Assembly (NCBI GenBank): GCA_027422505.1
Contig: JAPQWV010000002.1
Coordinates: 26,080,501-26,144,500 of the forward strand
DNA length: 64,000 bases
Reading direction: 5' to 3'
DNA from: Craterostigma plantagineum
Lineage: Eukaryota > Streptophyta > Magnoliopsida > Lamiales > Linderniaceae
Shown here: positions 11,639 through 24,159 of the stretch, one piece after another
Position numbering within the stretch: position 1 is the stretch's first letter
Layout of the letters: each line of letters starts with the position of its first letter
The notes under the pieces: generated by a model
Database searches by the model: none
What the model was told of the DNA's origin: nothing
The model's input: the letters and a program-made list of their open reading frames with translations, nothing else
Made by a program: the position numbers and the translations under genes

Positions 11639-13582
11639 TTAGAAAGATCCATTGCCGATGATCCACAGCCAATCGAGACAAACGCCAGCGAAAATCCCAG
11701 CAAGGAGAAACACTACCAGCAAATTACCAAGTGCGTTCTGCTCTGGCGCCTGTCGACATTTCAGGAAAAAAAGGGGAAAAATCAAATCTTTGATGTTTTT
11801 CTGCAAATGCTCAAAAGTGTCGGGAAAAAAACTCACCGTGTAACCTCTGGGAGCTACTGTAAGAACGCAGACGGTAAGATAACCGTTAGTCAGTCCTAAT
11901 ACAGATATCAACATGATCATCCATCCTTGATCTCCGTACTTTGCGGTGAAGTAGAAGCAAGGGATGAGCAAGAATCGAGACATAACAGCGATTAGCAGGC
12001 CCTTTCGATTTTCGATTCTGATGAAGTCGATAAGTGGGATGTATCTCGAGATGAGATCCCACACATTGTACATGGCTACCAATACGACCTTGTACCTTAA
12101 ATCGTTCGTCAATAAAGAAAAGGAAAAGATTCAATTTCCACCAGAAAATTGTTCATATCGATGGTCGAACGTGCTTCTTACCAAGAGCCCAGTTGGTGTT
12201 GCCCTGTGTTTTCGTACAAGAATCCCGGGAATATGGATAAAGTGACGGCGTAAATCAAGAAAAGGTCCAGTGCGTAGTCTTTGCACTGCCAAAGCAGCTC
12301 TTTGTTGGTTAATCGCTTGATTTCTGAATCATCGTCCTGCAGAAGCTGAAAGAGCTGATTCGATCTTAGACGACTTTTTTACAATTTGTTTGGGCGATGA
12401 ATATTTTTCTTACGGTTTCGTCGCTCGTCTGAATGCCAGCAGCAGCTAAATCGGCAGAAACGGTCTTGGATCCTTCAGAGGCTGCTTTCTTACGGTAATG
12501 CTTCACAATGGGTAAGTTTCCAAAGACAAATGCGTATAACAATATGCATAGGAACTCGAAGAACGTCGAGATGCTGAGGAACAATACTGCAGTAATCAAG
12601 ACAAAAGGACTAAACTTGTGAGTTTTCTCTAAGGAGGATTACATTTCATGAGAAAGAGAGCAACTTACTAACTCCTTTACGAAGACCGTTTTCTTGTTTA
12701 TCGAAAATAGCTTTCGTTATCAGCCTCAGGCCAGAAGTAAGAGTGCCAGACGCGGCCAACCCAGCAAAGAACGACTTTTCGATTTAAAATGAATACTTAT
12801 GCTTCGTCGATTATATAGATGATGAGCGAAAAAAAAGTAACGGATCGAAATCATACTTGCATAAATTGTGGAGACATAAACGCTAAATCTCCGACCATTC
12901 CACCTTGAACGCTTGCATCTGCTACGCCAAAAGCAGCGACAAGAATACAAATAACTACGTAGTTACCGATTCCTCCTTTGCCTTTCGTTCCTAAATCGAT
13001 CTGATTAAACGTAGTACAACAGAAAGCAGACGAACTCAGAACGAAATAGCTACTTGGGAAACACAGGAGTAAGCCATTTCTTACAAGCAAAAGCCCGAAA
13101 GTACTCAGACAGAAAAGGCAGTAACCGAACAAGTTTCTCTTCCTCGTATCGATCTTTGCCTCCTTGTAGGCAAGTATAGCCATCGTCCCAAGTGCAAATG
13201 GTTGGTATACAAGGGTAAGAACCCTCGAAGGGTGATAATCCTGCAAATTAACCGCCCGAAATCAAACGGGGCAAAAGCTGCAAAAAACTTCCCGTATTCA
13301 AAGAAATTTTAACTTTCATTTAGCTTCTTCAGCTGAATGTTATTACCGGGAAGATTGCGTAGTAATAATCTGCAATTGTAAGCATGCTGTTCCATGAGAC
13401 AAGGGATCCCAATCCGAGGAAAAAGCAAACTAAGATTGCAATATGATTCCCCTGGAAAATTAGAACACACAAAGAATCAAGAAACTAAACTTCATCCATA
13501 AAAGCGGAATATGATGTAATAATAAGAAGCCATCTCAGACCTCAAGCCTTGTGGGCGATGAGGTTGGATTAACATCGGCCAT
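11639..13582 (-). CDS. Equilibrative nucleoside transporter (ENT/SLC29), nine exons
   Basis: Exons on the minus strand: 13541-13582, 13347-13451, 13085-13240, 12857-13000, 12669-12774, 12414-12586, 12182-12345 (or from 12336), 11837-12095, 11639-11749. All borders are GT..AG and phases agree, giving about 419 residues, the usual plant ENT length. Diagnostic stretches are LGSLVSWNSMLTIADYYYAI, FGVADASVQGGMVGDL, EGSKTVSADLAAAGIQ, YNVWDLISRYIPLIDF and PEQNALGNLLVVFLLAGIFA, spread over about eleven hydrophobic segments. The closest known type is the Arabidopsis ENT3 group, plasma-membrane nucleoside importers thought to be proton coupled. Two introns (13001-13084, 84 nt; 11750-11836, 87 nt) are multiples of three without in-frame stops, so their retention would insert 28 or 29 residues rather than truncate. 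The acceptor of exon 7 is ambiguous by 9 nt. Confidence 0.9.
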
Positions 13583-14449
13583 TATTGATGCTTTGCAGAA
13601 TCTATCGATTGTTGTTCACATTTAATATACGAACGAAGCAGCAGAGATATTTCCAAGAAAAAAAGACAAAAAAAACGTTAACGTCGCTCACCCTTTATGA
13701 TGCAAAGCCAAAACAAGACAATCTTACGAAGAAAAAAAGCTATACTTTCCTGCTTTCAATTGCGGAAAATAGGATAAAAAAGTATCTACCGATGAGCCTA
13801 AATTCAATACCCTTGACGCCTTCACTTCTGAAAGAAATGGGAAAGCTTCATCAAGAAATCAAATGGGTGCCTAACGGTTCAGGTGTTGCGTCCTTGTCGA
13901 CGAAAAAATCCCTTTTTATTTCAAGAAGCAAATATTTTAAGGCAAATCTACATAATTGCGTTAGTATAGTAAAAGGGGCGAGAAACACGTGGATGGGAGA
14001 CAGAGGTGGAGCTTACTTAGGACCAGTCGGGTCACTGGACCCCACTGGAAAAAAATATTCATAAGTTGAAAAAATAATAGGATTATAGCTGAAAACAATT
14101 ATACTAAGGGAACCCACTAAAAAATTAAAAATACTAATTCCAATTAAAATGGACCCCACTGATTTTGGTTGCGCCACTGATGGTGATGGGGGATTTGCAA
14201 TTTGCATGTTATTCCTTTTTATTTATTTGTATAGCTGGCATTTTCGAGTCAACGCTATGTAGTGTTGACTGCTTCCTTCTCAGTTTGGGCCACATCGTCA
14301 CATATGTTGGACTTTACCTCTGGGCTTTCGATTCTCCAAGGCCCAATTAAGTCCCCTTTTCAGACATAACTGTCCTAATTCTATTGCAAAGTACTGAGCA
14401 TTCAAAATTACAACCCAAACAAATCAGTGTTTCTGTAATGGGGAAACAT
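13583..14449. other. Upstream region of the ENT gene
   Basis: AT-rich, no coding match. The phrase GGACCCCACT occurs twice (about 14037 and 14151), bracketing about 120 bp of AT-rich sequence; no target duplication was found to prove an element. Confidence 0.3.
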
Positions 14450-14457
14450 AAAAGAGG

Positions 14458-15154
14458 TAGAGTTGCAAACGAACGAATCGAGCGAATACCATAATATTCT
14501 ATTCATATTCGGATGACAAGCGAATATACGAATATTTGAATATTCGAATACTTAATCGAATCATAAACTCGATTCTTATTCGTATTCGGAAATATTCGAA
14601 TCGAATATTCGAATACTCAAATATGGATTTGAGTATTTATCTTTACAATTGACAAAAATTATAAATATCGTTACATTTAAAATATAATTTTAAACTTTAT
14701 ATATTGAATTGTAATAATGAGTGCTACTACTTGCACCTCCTTTGAGGCCGGAAAAAAAATCTTGGAAATGGAACATTTTCTTAAAATTTTGTTCTCATCA
14801 ATAATAATGTAAATCTTAATTTATTACATTTTATTTCACTAATGCAATTATTCAACGGAAATTATTTACACAGCTTTAAATAAATATTAGTTTTGTAATT
14901 TATGGTTGAAGTTAATTCTACTCTTACCACTTATAAATAAACAAAACTTCTAAATTTATAATTATACTCTTTGCTTTATTTTTAAAAATCTTTCTTATAC
15001 CATAAATAATGGAGAGGAGTAATTAGGCATGGTCGCGTCGAAAACGGCCATAAATAAATTAATCACCTTTATTCACTAACCACGAGTATAGCGACAGTAG
15101 GGATCGTCTCCACAGGGAAAATGGTTGATTTATTTCCAAATTCAAATTCGATCG

Positions 15155-15187
<33 letters not shown>

Positions 15188-16995
15188 GTAGCAGTAAAAA
15201 TTATAAGATAATATTAATAATAATAATATTGGTAATAATAATAATATTAATGGGTTTTTTTTTGTTGGTTTTGGGCTAAGCGAATGAGAAAATATCGAAA
15301 CTAACAACGATAAAATAATAGTCGCTAAACGTTTTAATCAAAGCGCCACTAAAATTGATAAATGCTAATGAAACAACGAGTCAAAATGGGGATAAACTTA
15401 CGACCATGAGAGTGAAAACTCAGTTTTTGCTAGTCTTCGACAACTATCGCACAACAACTCAAACGCCCGAATAATTTGCTCAAGTAATGACCGAGTGATC
15501 AGAATTAAATAATAATAGAAAAACAGAATAGTTATTCCTAATGACTCGAGCCTCTTTAATGTGAAGGAACTAAGCTACATAGAATGAAAGTTCTAACATA
15601 AAACATGAAACGCATAACTAGAATGATGTGCAAACTTAAGGAAACTACACAGCGTTGGTCAAAAACATTATATTTGTAATAAGAAAACTAAGTGCAACGT
15701 CGATTAAAGTTCACATCAAAGATGAGCAATCTTGAAAGCCACACAACATAGGAACAATCGTGACAATATTATGTGAAAGGACAAAACTTTCTTTGAGGCA
15801 ATAAGACAAACACTTAGTATGCAATATGATGAAGATGATCAAAGAAAGGAGACGTAATCTCCACTAACACGTTAAGGTACAACTCTCTCTGCTAACATTC
15901 TTAAAATAAAAATAAAAATATAAAGATAGAGAACACCAATCGATCCCAGACCTCTTCGTCCTTCCCCTTTTTATAGATGATATCCGTGATTTGATTCTTT
16001 TCAAAGTTGAGATATGGATCCAGCTTTAGCACGCGTAATCCTCCAAATCCATCTTCAAGTCAATATTCAGCAGTCTTTCGAGGATCTTGTCGATCATCTT
16101 TTCCTACCTTGAGCTATGTGTGATTGTGGCTTGTAATCTTCAGCAGCCGATGCACGGGTCTCGAGGGAAGTTACGGAATTGATGTTGCTTTCAATACTTG
16201 CTTCGATTCGAGAGGTGGCTGCTTGTGGACTTTTTATCCTTCAATGGAGTCTTTGATGTGTATCTCGTTGGGAGTTGTCCATTTTATTTATATTTATTCC
16301 TCAGCTCAGTTTATCTCAATCTGTCGGGCCTTTGTGTAAGCTAAAATCCTTTATTAGGCCGAAACATATATGGGCCTTCCTCTAGTTCATAAAGGCCTGG
16401 CCTGCTAGTTTCGTGTTTCCCCATTCAACGTCCAATTATTATTATCTTTGGTCCCCTTTCTTTTTTTTTTATACCTGCAAACTAGCAAATATAAATACAA
16501 ACTCGTGATTCGATGAATTTAGATGGATTAACAACCAAAAATACATTCATTTCAGGTATAAAAGTATTGTAAATTATTATGTATCAAGGCATAATAACTA
16601 ACAACTATCATTAATAAAGTTTGGGCTTAAAGAACGGCATAATTGAAAATTTTACTTATTGTAATAAATATAGTGTTATAATTAATTAGGGGGGGGGGGG
16701 TGTTTATATAGTAATTTGGGGGTGGGTATAGGATTTCTCATCATATATTTAGTTTTTGATTTAACAAAATATAATCTTTAAGATAGTTTTTGAATTAAAA
16801 TACGCTATATGTTATTCGAATAGAATAATTCGACTAATATTCGAATCGAATATTGTGATTTCATATTCGCGTTCGGATATTTTTTGATTAAAAAAAATAT
16901 TCTTAATCGGACTCGTATTCTAAATATTCGAATCGAATCTTAAATGTCGAAAATCGCGAATCAAATAAAAAAAGTTCGATTCGTTTGCAATCCTA
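14458..16995. mobile_element. Non-autonomous hAT transposon
   Basis: The left end TAGAGTTGCAAACGA and the inverted right end (TAGGATTGCAAACGA on the other strand) form the terminal inverted repeats. Both sides carry the 8-bp duplication AAAAGAGG (14450-14457 and 16996-17003), the hAT hallmark. Both subterminal regions (14480-14630 and 16810-16975) are built of ATTCGAAT-type repeats, as hAT transposase-binding regions often are. No transposase frame is visible. About 1.56 kb of the element is a later solo LTR (15030-16586). A G12 run lies at about 16689-16700. Confidence 0.87.
15030..16586 (-). mobile_element. Solo LTR, copy 1 of a 1.6-1.9 kb LTR family
   Basis: Read on the minus strand it starts TGATACATAA and ends ..GACGCGACCA. 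The 5-bp duplication AGGCA lies at 15025-15029 and 16587-16591, proving an LTR-type insertion inside the hAT element. A TAA-type trinucleotide tract (about 15159-15250) and a conserved GGGATCGTCTCCACAGGG (about 15102) are shared with the copy at 55006. No internal coding region is present, so this is a recombinant solo LTR. Confidence 0.85.
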
Positions 16996-17003
16996 AAAAG
17001 AGG

Positions 17004-17480
17004 TTTCAAATCCTTAGCTTAAAGTCTTAAATCACATCTACGAGACATCATAAAGAAAACCAGCAGAGAGAGCAGATGTTAAACCTAACAACCATCCCCA
17101 TTAGTTCCACTCAAGGAAGAGGATTCAAGCTTTATACATTTCATAACTTTGTAGACAAGGTATAAAAGTTCCCTAAGATTTCTTACAAGTTCAAATTGCT
17201 AATCCATCTAAAGCTGGCAAAAGAAATCATCCTCTGTTTACACAATGTAACAGTGTTCTTCAGTTCATTGCCACCATATGAGTAGCTCCAATCACCTTTT
17301 CTGCAGATTTGAACATCAATGTTAGGAGAGAAGAGTGGAGAAAGTGCTGTTATAGAGTACAATCCCACACACAACATACCATAGAAATCGTAGTAACCCT
17401 ATACAAATCAGTGGTAACACCTACTAAATACAACCCAGGAAACGCATTCTGCAGAAGAAAAAGCTACCACCTTTAGAGTC
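17004..17480. other. Intergenic region with a possible minus-strand gene fragment
   Basis: A minus-strand frame at 17183-17377 (contains NIDVQICRKGDWSYSYGGNE) looks compositionally coding but matches no family I recognise. It may be a displaced 3' exon or chance. Confidence 0.2.
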
Positions 17481-18131
17481 TGCTTGGTCGGAGGGATGGG
17501 TTAAATGGTATTAGTTTTAGTTGGGTTTAAATAATGGAGGATACAATTTTTTTTTTAGTTTTTGGTTTAATGGCAATAATTTCGGACGCGTTTGGTAAAT
17601 GGGTTTACATGGTATTAATTTAAATTAAATGCAATTACAGTTTTTAACCTTATTTTGATTTAAGAATTTATAAAGTTGTTGTTTAGGGCTTGTCGTTCAT
17701 AGCGCGTCTTCTACAATACTGATTAAGCTATGCAATCTCTTTTTCTTTTGATTATTCTGGTACTGAATTTAGTTTTCCTTTTGTTATCGTGCTTTGATAA
17801 TAGCAATAGGGTGATGATGATGTTTTCGTTACTTTGTTAATCACAATAGCGTGTTAGTGACTTTTTTTGTTAATGTGAATTGATAATCTATCGCATCAGT
17901 GTTTTGCTTTTGTATGCAAGTGTATGTTGTAAACTCAGTTGTATATTTTATTCATGTTACAACTCAATACTGTTGATAAGCGATGGCATCAGTATTCTTT
18001 TTTGTTTTTGTATTTGTAGTCAATACTGTTTTGATGTGGTCAATTTCGTTTCTTTCTTGTCATCTTTTTCTTTGTTTATGTTATGTATTATCTTTACTGT
18101 TTGAATATTCGTTTGTTTGTTCTCCTGTAGC

Positions 18132-18457
18132 ATGAAAGGAGCTAAAAAAAATACAAAACGTTCGTGGCTTTTGGAGGAAGCGAAGATGCTTATTTTGGCA
18201 TTCAAAGAAATCATTGTAGATAGATGGAGGAGCGAAAATTGATTCAGACCATCATGCATTGGAGAAGACATTACAGAAGTATTTGCCCAACTATAACATC
18301 AACGCTTTTCCTCACATTAAGTTGAATACAAAAACATGGAAGAAAGATTACTACATGTTACAAGACATGTTGAATAAATCAGGAACGGATTTTAGTCCAG
18401 ATACAAAAATGATAGATGCTACTGATGACCTATGGAACGAGATAAAGGAGGTAAATT
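18132..18457 (+). pseudogene. Myb/SANT-like ORF1 of a PIF/Harbinger element
   Basis: From an ATG at 18132 the frame gives KRSWLLEEAKMLILAFKE, ends at a stop (18239-18241) and resumes one frame over as DHHALEKTLQKYLPNYNINA ... TWKKDYYMLQDML ... DATDDLWNEI. This is the Myb_DNA-bind_3 fold used by ORF1 proteins of plant PIF/Harbinger transposons (and by L10-interacting Myb proteins) to bind transposon ends. One frameshift at about 18240 disables it. The transposase remnant converges on it from the right, the layout expected for this superfamily. Confidence 0.72.
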
Positions 18458-18623
18458 TTATTACGAACACGAAATCACCTTTACGAACAAGAAACTCAAG
18501 TGATCATGATAGAGCATCTCGAAGGACGCATCCATCTGCGACTGAACCCTCCCAACCTGCCAAAACATATATGAATCTCGTATCTTCATTACATACTCCT
18601 AGAACATTGGTTGTAATTTGTCA

Positions 18624-19374
18624 CTTTTGATTCCTATATCGTGGAATATCCGTTGACTTCACCGTAACATCGATGTATGATCGGTCTAGGACCCCAAGCA
18701 ATTCTACATTAAAAATAAAGAAAAAGTCAGTGACTAATATGAAGTTAAGAAATGATATCATTATTTTAAAATGAAACCCCAATACCTGAAAATATTTGAA
18801 TTTTGATGAAGGATTGTCATTATTGGCATGAGCTTTGGCCAATAATTTATCATGAAGTCTAAGAACAGCATCAAGTACCGAATTGCAATGCTTACTAATT
18901 GTCCAAGTAGATCTAGTAAAGTGAAACTTTTGTTTCCTTGTCTTCTTATGATGCGCTAATACACCAAGAAATATTGCCACCATTTCAGGAATTTGTAGTT
19001 ATTTGGAAGGTTGCAAACCTCCATAATTCGCATGAACAGTGCATAAACGTCCAAATGCATCTCTACTGATCCTCAAATTTCATGCGAATTACTTCTAAAA
19101 TCTGATATTAAAATTTTCAAGTAATCAACCTGCTTTGGCATCCTTTCATACATAGAATAAGTATACGCTCTTTCTGTTTTCTCCTGTCATTTCTACGCCG
19201 ACAAAGATATAATGCAAGTTGCATCATGAGCAAATAATTGGATAATAATCCAAGAACCATTACTGCACCAATATCATCTTCGTGCGAGCCCATTTTGGAT
19301 GCAAGACACCTAACGTTTGGCTGAGATATAAAAATATATATCACCATACGTTCATTTTCGATGAAAACAGTCAA
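18624..19374 (-). pseudogene. PIF/Harbinger transposase (HARBI1/DDE_Tnp_4) remnant
   Basis: Minus-strand blocks read CRRRNDRRKQKERIL (about 19190), ISRDAFGRLCTVHANYGGL (about 19050) and FLGVLAHHKKTRKQKFHFTR then TISKHCNSVLDAVLRLHDKL (18975-18840). After a probable intron follow LLGVLDRSYIDVTVKSTDIP and RYRNQK (about 18705-18630). These follow the order of plant HARBI1-like nucleases up to the first catalytic Asp, where the usual LDGT is LDRS. The rest of the DDE domain is missing, so the element is internally truncated. Terminal inverted repeats were not securely found; AGAGTCTGCTTGGTCGG at about 17477 resembles a Tourist/PIF end. Confidence 0.78.
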
Positions 19375-20000
19375 TATGCAAAATTGATGCGAGATAATTC
19401 GTAGAAATCAAACCACCGAAAACTCACTCAAACAACGTATTGAGTCAACACATTAACCCTCATGAAATCCCAAAATCGAAAGATACTGTCAACTGAAAAG
19501 ATCCTCGTGAAAAAAAAATTCGAAAATATTGTTCAACCAAAAATCTCCACATGAAATCAATCAAAACAACAACTTCCGTAGTGTGTAGAACCCATGTAAA
19601 CCTCATATAGCAATAATTAAGCCACAAAATCAAAGGTTTTACGAAAAATTCCCAAATTCGAAAAGTTTAAGTTTAAAATAGAATCACACCTTTCAAGCTT
19701 GCTCAAGGTATGATATTGTTGTATGAAAGCTTCTTGTCGTTGCAGGGACGCTCGCCGGTGCTTGGAGTTGTCGGGAAACGGTCGTCGATGGCTATATAAT
19801 GCGTGGGATGAGATTGCTTTTTCTTTTCTTTTTTTTGTTTGTAACAATGTGTGAGGGTAACAATGATGGTTCTGTTGTGGGGAGGAGGAATTGTGATTAA
19901 TAAGATTTTACATGAAGGATACTTTAGTCAGAAAAGAAAAGTATTAGGTAAAGGTAGGGATATAGACTGATTTAATTTACATTTTGTTAGAGGTATAATT
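19375..20000. other. Flank between the Harbinger remnant and the nested block
   Basis: AT-rich; no supported gene, RNA or repeat recognised. Confidence 0.3.
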
Positions 20001-20242
20001 TGGGGCTGAAATATTGGGCGGGCTGGCCCGCCCGGCCCGATGATAGCGGGCTGCCCGATTTTTATCAGGTCGTGTCGGGCTTGCCCGAAATTTGACGGGC
20101 CTAAGATTCTTAGGCCCAAACCCATTATGTCATGGACCGGGCCAGCCCGTCCGGCTAACGGGCCTATTTTTCAATTTCATTTTAAATTTTTTATTTCAAA
20201 ATCATTTAATTTTTTCAAAATACTTATATTTTATACTATTAT

Positions 20243-20601
20243 TGTTGGAACTATTTTATTGTATTCAATTGATATAGTGATAATGTCTCGCTATGCAAAT
20301 TAGTAGTCTTGGAGTGAATTGTGATTAGTCATATTATAGGACTACTTGTGCAAATATATCACAATATGTGGTATATATAAGTGAACTCCTAAGAAAATTA
20401 GGAGTGCGCTTTGTATGGTTTTCGAATCGAAATACGAGAATTAGAATTTTTAGAGGGAAATTAGCACCAAACCCTTGCTCGAGCTCTAAGTCATTTATCT
20501 GCAAAGCTTAATTGGTAAATCTCGATCTTTAGCTTTCTAATTCATGATTACAATCTGTTCTTCGTAGATTCGATCTATGTTGGATAAAAAAGGACCTAAC
20601 A
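20243..20601 (+). repeat. 5' LTR of element A
   Basis: 359 bp, TG..CA. It is shared with 49156-49516 and, more distantly, with the two LTRs of element B. Confidence 0.9.
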
Positions 20602-22415
20602 ATTGGTATCAGGCCAAACGTGTTAGGATTTGGATTAAATTTGGACTTATCTAATTTTCGACACTTATTTTTCTTAATTTTTTCGACACTGTTCTTCGAT
20701 GGTACAATCTGATTCTTCAAAACTTGATAATGTGATGTTTTTAGGCTTCTATTAATTCGTTTATACATGTCTGAGCTGAATTTTGATTGATCGAAACATT
20801 ATTTTGAGTGAATTTTGAAGATTTGACCTGTTGTTCTTCGATTCTGTTCTCCGAATTGTCGGAACTTATTCATTAAAATTCAATGTGTTTTGCTGGTTTT
20901 GTTGATCGATCGTGTTTTTCTCTTTGGTCTGAGCTTATTTCTGATCGATTTTAACCAATATTTCTCCGAATTTTTGAAGATTGATTGAAATTAGGTCTCG
21001 AACTGTTCTTCGGTTTTTCTGAAAAATTAGACTGATTCTGGTCTGTTTACGTTAAATCGATTGTTTATTCTTGTTCAGTGCTTGATTTCGATCAATAACC
21101 CGGAGTTAATTTGAACGATTTTGTGTTTGGATCAAGCTTTCGTCGTTGTTTCTCATCTGCGCATCATTTCTGTTCTGTTCGCTTTTTTCTCTATTCTTCA
21201 TTGTTCTTCGCCGATCGAAATCCTATCTGGAATTTTTTTCGATGGTGTTCTTCGCTGTTCTTCGCGAATCGACGAGTTAGATCGAAATCATCTCGATCTT
21301 CTTCATCTTCCATTGATATCCCACTGTTAAGCCGACCGATCCCTCGCTGCTTACTCTTCGATATATCGATTGCTGCTGCATCTTCGCTATTGCTATTCTC
21401 CCAAATTGCTGCTCAATCGTCGAACGAGCCTCGGTCGAGAATTCAATCAAAACTTTGCTGTCGATCTGCAGGATACACGGCACTGTCGTTGGATTTTTTT
21501 TTCGATCGAAATACTTCTTCGACCGCAAAACCCGCTCGAGAAACCTGTTCAGCGCAAAATCTGACTGAGCTTGGTCTGTTCAAAGCGAAATCTGTTCAAC
21601 GCGTAAAACTCAAGTCAACGCTCGATCGAGAAAGATATTCGATCGTAAAATCCATTCGACAAACTTTTTTTGATCGAAAAACTCATTTTTTTTTCGACTG
21701 TTAAATCTGAAGTTTCATCTTCTTCGCGTCGCTGATATACACATATACACACAGAGCAAATTGCGTTCTAAGTCCCAGAAATAATATTTCAGTCCCTGTA
21801 GTTACTGTTTGGTCCCTAATAGTTTTCGATAAAGTTCTGATCTAGTCCAAAATTTTCAAATTTATCCCAGAACATTCAATTTTATTGAATTCTCACTCAT
21901 TTACGTGACTTACGTTCGCAATTTTTTGTTTAGTTGTTTTTACAGGCTGTCGTCGCAAAATATTTTTTGCCCGCAAAACCTTTTGCGATCGAAAAAAAAT
22001 TGATTTTAAAGGTTTCGATATTAAAGTCTCAAAACGACGACGTTTTCTCAAATCACAAAACTTTTACGATCGTAAAACTATACGTAACTGTTTGAAATTC
22101 AAAACTATTTTCTAAAAACAGTACCTCGTCAAAAAACTTAACAAGCGAAAACAGTGCTCCACATATTAACTCAAAAAACTTTTAATAAAATTTTTTCGAT
22201 CGAAAACAGTAACCTTCTACCGGCACATTATAGAAAAAGCTTTTGATATATACTATAAAATTTTTAAATCAAACTTTAAAACCAAAATCTTTTCGAAACT
22301 GAAACTTTAAAATCCAAATATTTTAATTAGTATTAAGAAAACATAATTATCCAAATCACAAAACACGTTACGATCCAAATATCCAAATAATTAATTAAAA
22401 ATTTTAAAAACCAAA
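20602..22415 (+). other. Leader of element A, rich in CGATCG
   Basis: About 1.8 kb between the primer-binding site and the gag-like ATG. TTCGATCGAAA-type palindromes recur (for example at about 21501, 21986, 22070 and 22197). The homologous leader of element B (28499-29020 plus 33057-34219) has the same feature. Open frames here (such as 21111-21704) are not kept between A and B. Confidence 0.5.
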
Positions 22416-24159
22416 ATGGACACCTACTCAATTACTCGATCTGATGACACTAACTCCGACGACTTTAGCTCCAACATTGATGAACAACTGAAGGAGTTTG
22501 GGCATCAACTACGATTAATTGAGAAGGAGTTAAAGAAGAAGTCCACAAAGACCAAGTCACGCTCAAAGAAGCAAGAGACTACAAATTCCGAACAAAAGAC
22601 GCATTTAGCTTTGGCATACGAAGATGAAACTAACACATCCTCTAAGGAGGCAGTGATTTCTAACTCTACATTGTTTAACATGTTAGAATCTTTACAAACT
22701 AGATATGCTAACATGAAAAATGAGAAGACATGGTTGGTGGTAGGGGGATATCACTCAGGTTATACAGAATTTTTTCTAGAAAGGCCACCTGATGAAAGCT
22801 CTCAACACAACTACTATTACATAGATCCCCAAAGTTGCTCACCTAGTTATGCAAGAGATTACAGACCTATTTCATGCTGTAATACTATTTACAAATGTAT
22901 TGCAAAACTGATATGCTCAAGGATCAGACTAGTGTTGCCTAAGTTGGTCCGGGATAATCAGGGGCCTTTGTACCAGGGAGAATAGGTCACAACATTCTTA
23001 TCACCTAGGAACTGTTAAGACTGTACAGAAGAGGAGTAGTGTCACCTCGTTGCATGATGAAAATTGACCTAAAGAAGGCCTATGATATGCTCGAAGGGAA
23101 ATTCATCGTCAGCTTGCTGCAGAAAATGAACTTTCCCTGTTCGAATGGTGGCCTAGGAATGTATGACAAGAGTCTCCTACCAAATCTCTATAATGGAGCA
23201 TTGGAAGAGAATCTTAAAGGGGCTAGTGGTATAAGGCAAGGGGATCCATGTCCCCTTTGCTGTTTGTATTGGTTATGGAATACCTAACCAGGCAGCTCAA
23301 AGTTGTAGCAGATGGAAAAAGAATTCAGATACCATCCCTTATGTAAATGGAGCAGGACAGATTGGCAGGATTTGGTGGACAGGATTGTGAAGAGAATAAC
23401 TTGTTGGACCACTAGGCATCTCTCTTATGCAGGAAGATGCTGCCTCATTAACTCAGTGCTATTATCTCTACACGGTTATTGGGGATCAATGTTTGTACTG
23501 CAACGCCGTGTGGTAAAGATGGTTGATAAAAAATGCAGAGAATTTCTGTAGGGAAGGAGAGGGGCAAAATGCAAGCATTGGCCTCTTGGGATTTGGTGTG
23601 TAGGAGGAAGAGCTGTGGCGACTTGAACATAAAGAACTGTGGAGATTGGAATTATGCCTGCATAGGAAGGCTAATGTGGGATATCGCTGGGAAGAAGGAC
23701 TGTCTCTGGATCAGATGGCTGGATGGAGTATACTTGCGGGGGTGGGGATTTTGGACGCACACTGTGCCTAATGATTGCAGTTGGACATGGAGGAAATTGA
23801 ACAAGATAAAGGAGATGTTCAGATAGGGCTGTGAGCAGGGAAGGTGACTGGCTCATGAATCTGGGCAATACACAGTCAATTCGGCATACAACTGGTTGGG
23901 CCAAAATAGAGCAGTGTAGTTTGAGCTAGCTGATGCTGTATGGAACAGATGGTCTATGCCTAAATATGCGGTAATGCTCTGGTTGATAGCCCAAGGAAGA
24001 ATTCTGACTAGGGATCGACTACAGGGTGGGGTATGATGGTCCCTGATACGAAATGCCTCTTGTGCAGGGATGCAGAGGAAAATATTACAGCATTTATTCT
24101 TGCGATGTGGTTTCAGTAAACATGTGAAAGAGGGGATACAGGGTTGGATACAATTTAGT

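Noticed and set aside
11594..11899. Plus-strand frame over the ENT 3' end
   Set aside because: Antisense shadow of the last ENT exon and intron.
13585..14064. 159-codon frame upstream of the ENT gene
   Set aside because: Lys-rich low-complexity translation of AT-rich flank; no family match.
17880..18104. 74-codon hydrophobic plus-strand frame
   Set aside because: Composition of a T-rich stretch before the Harbinger ORF1; no signal of a gene.
21111..21704. 197-codon frame rich in Ser, Phe and Arg
   Set aside because: Leader of element A; the homologous leader of element B does not keep the frame.
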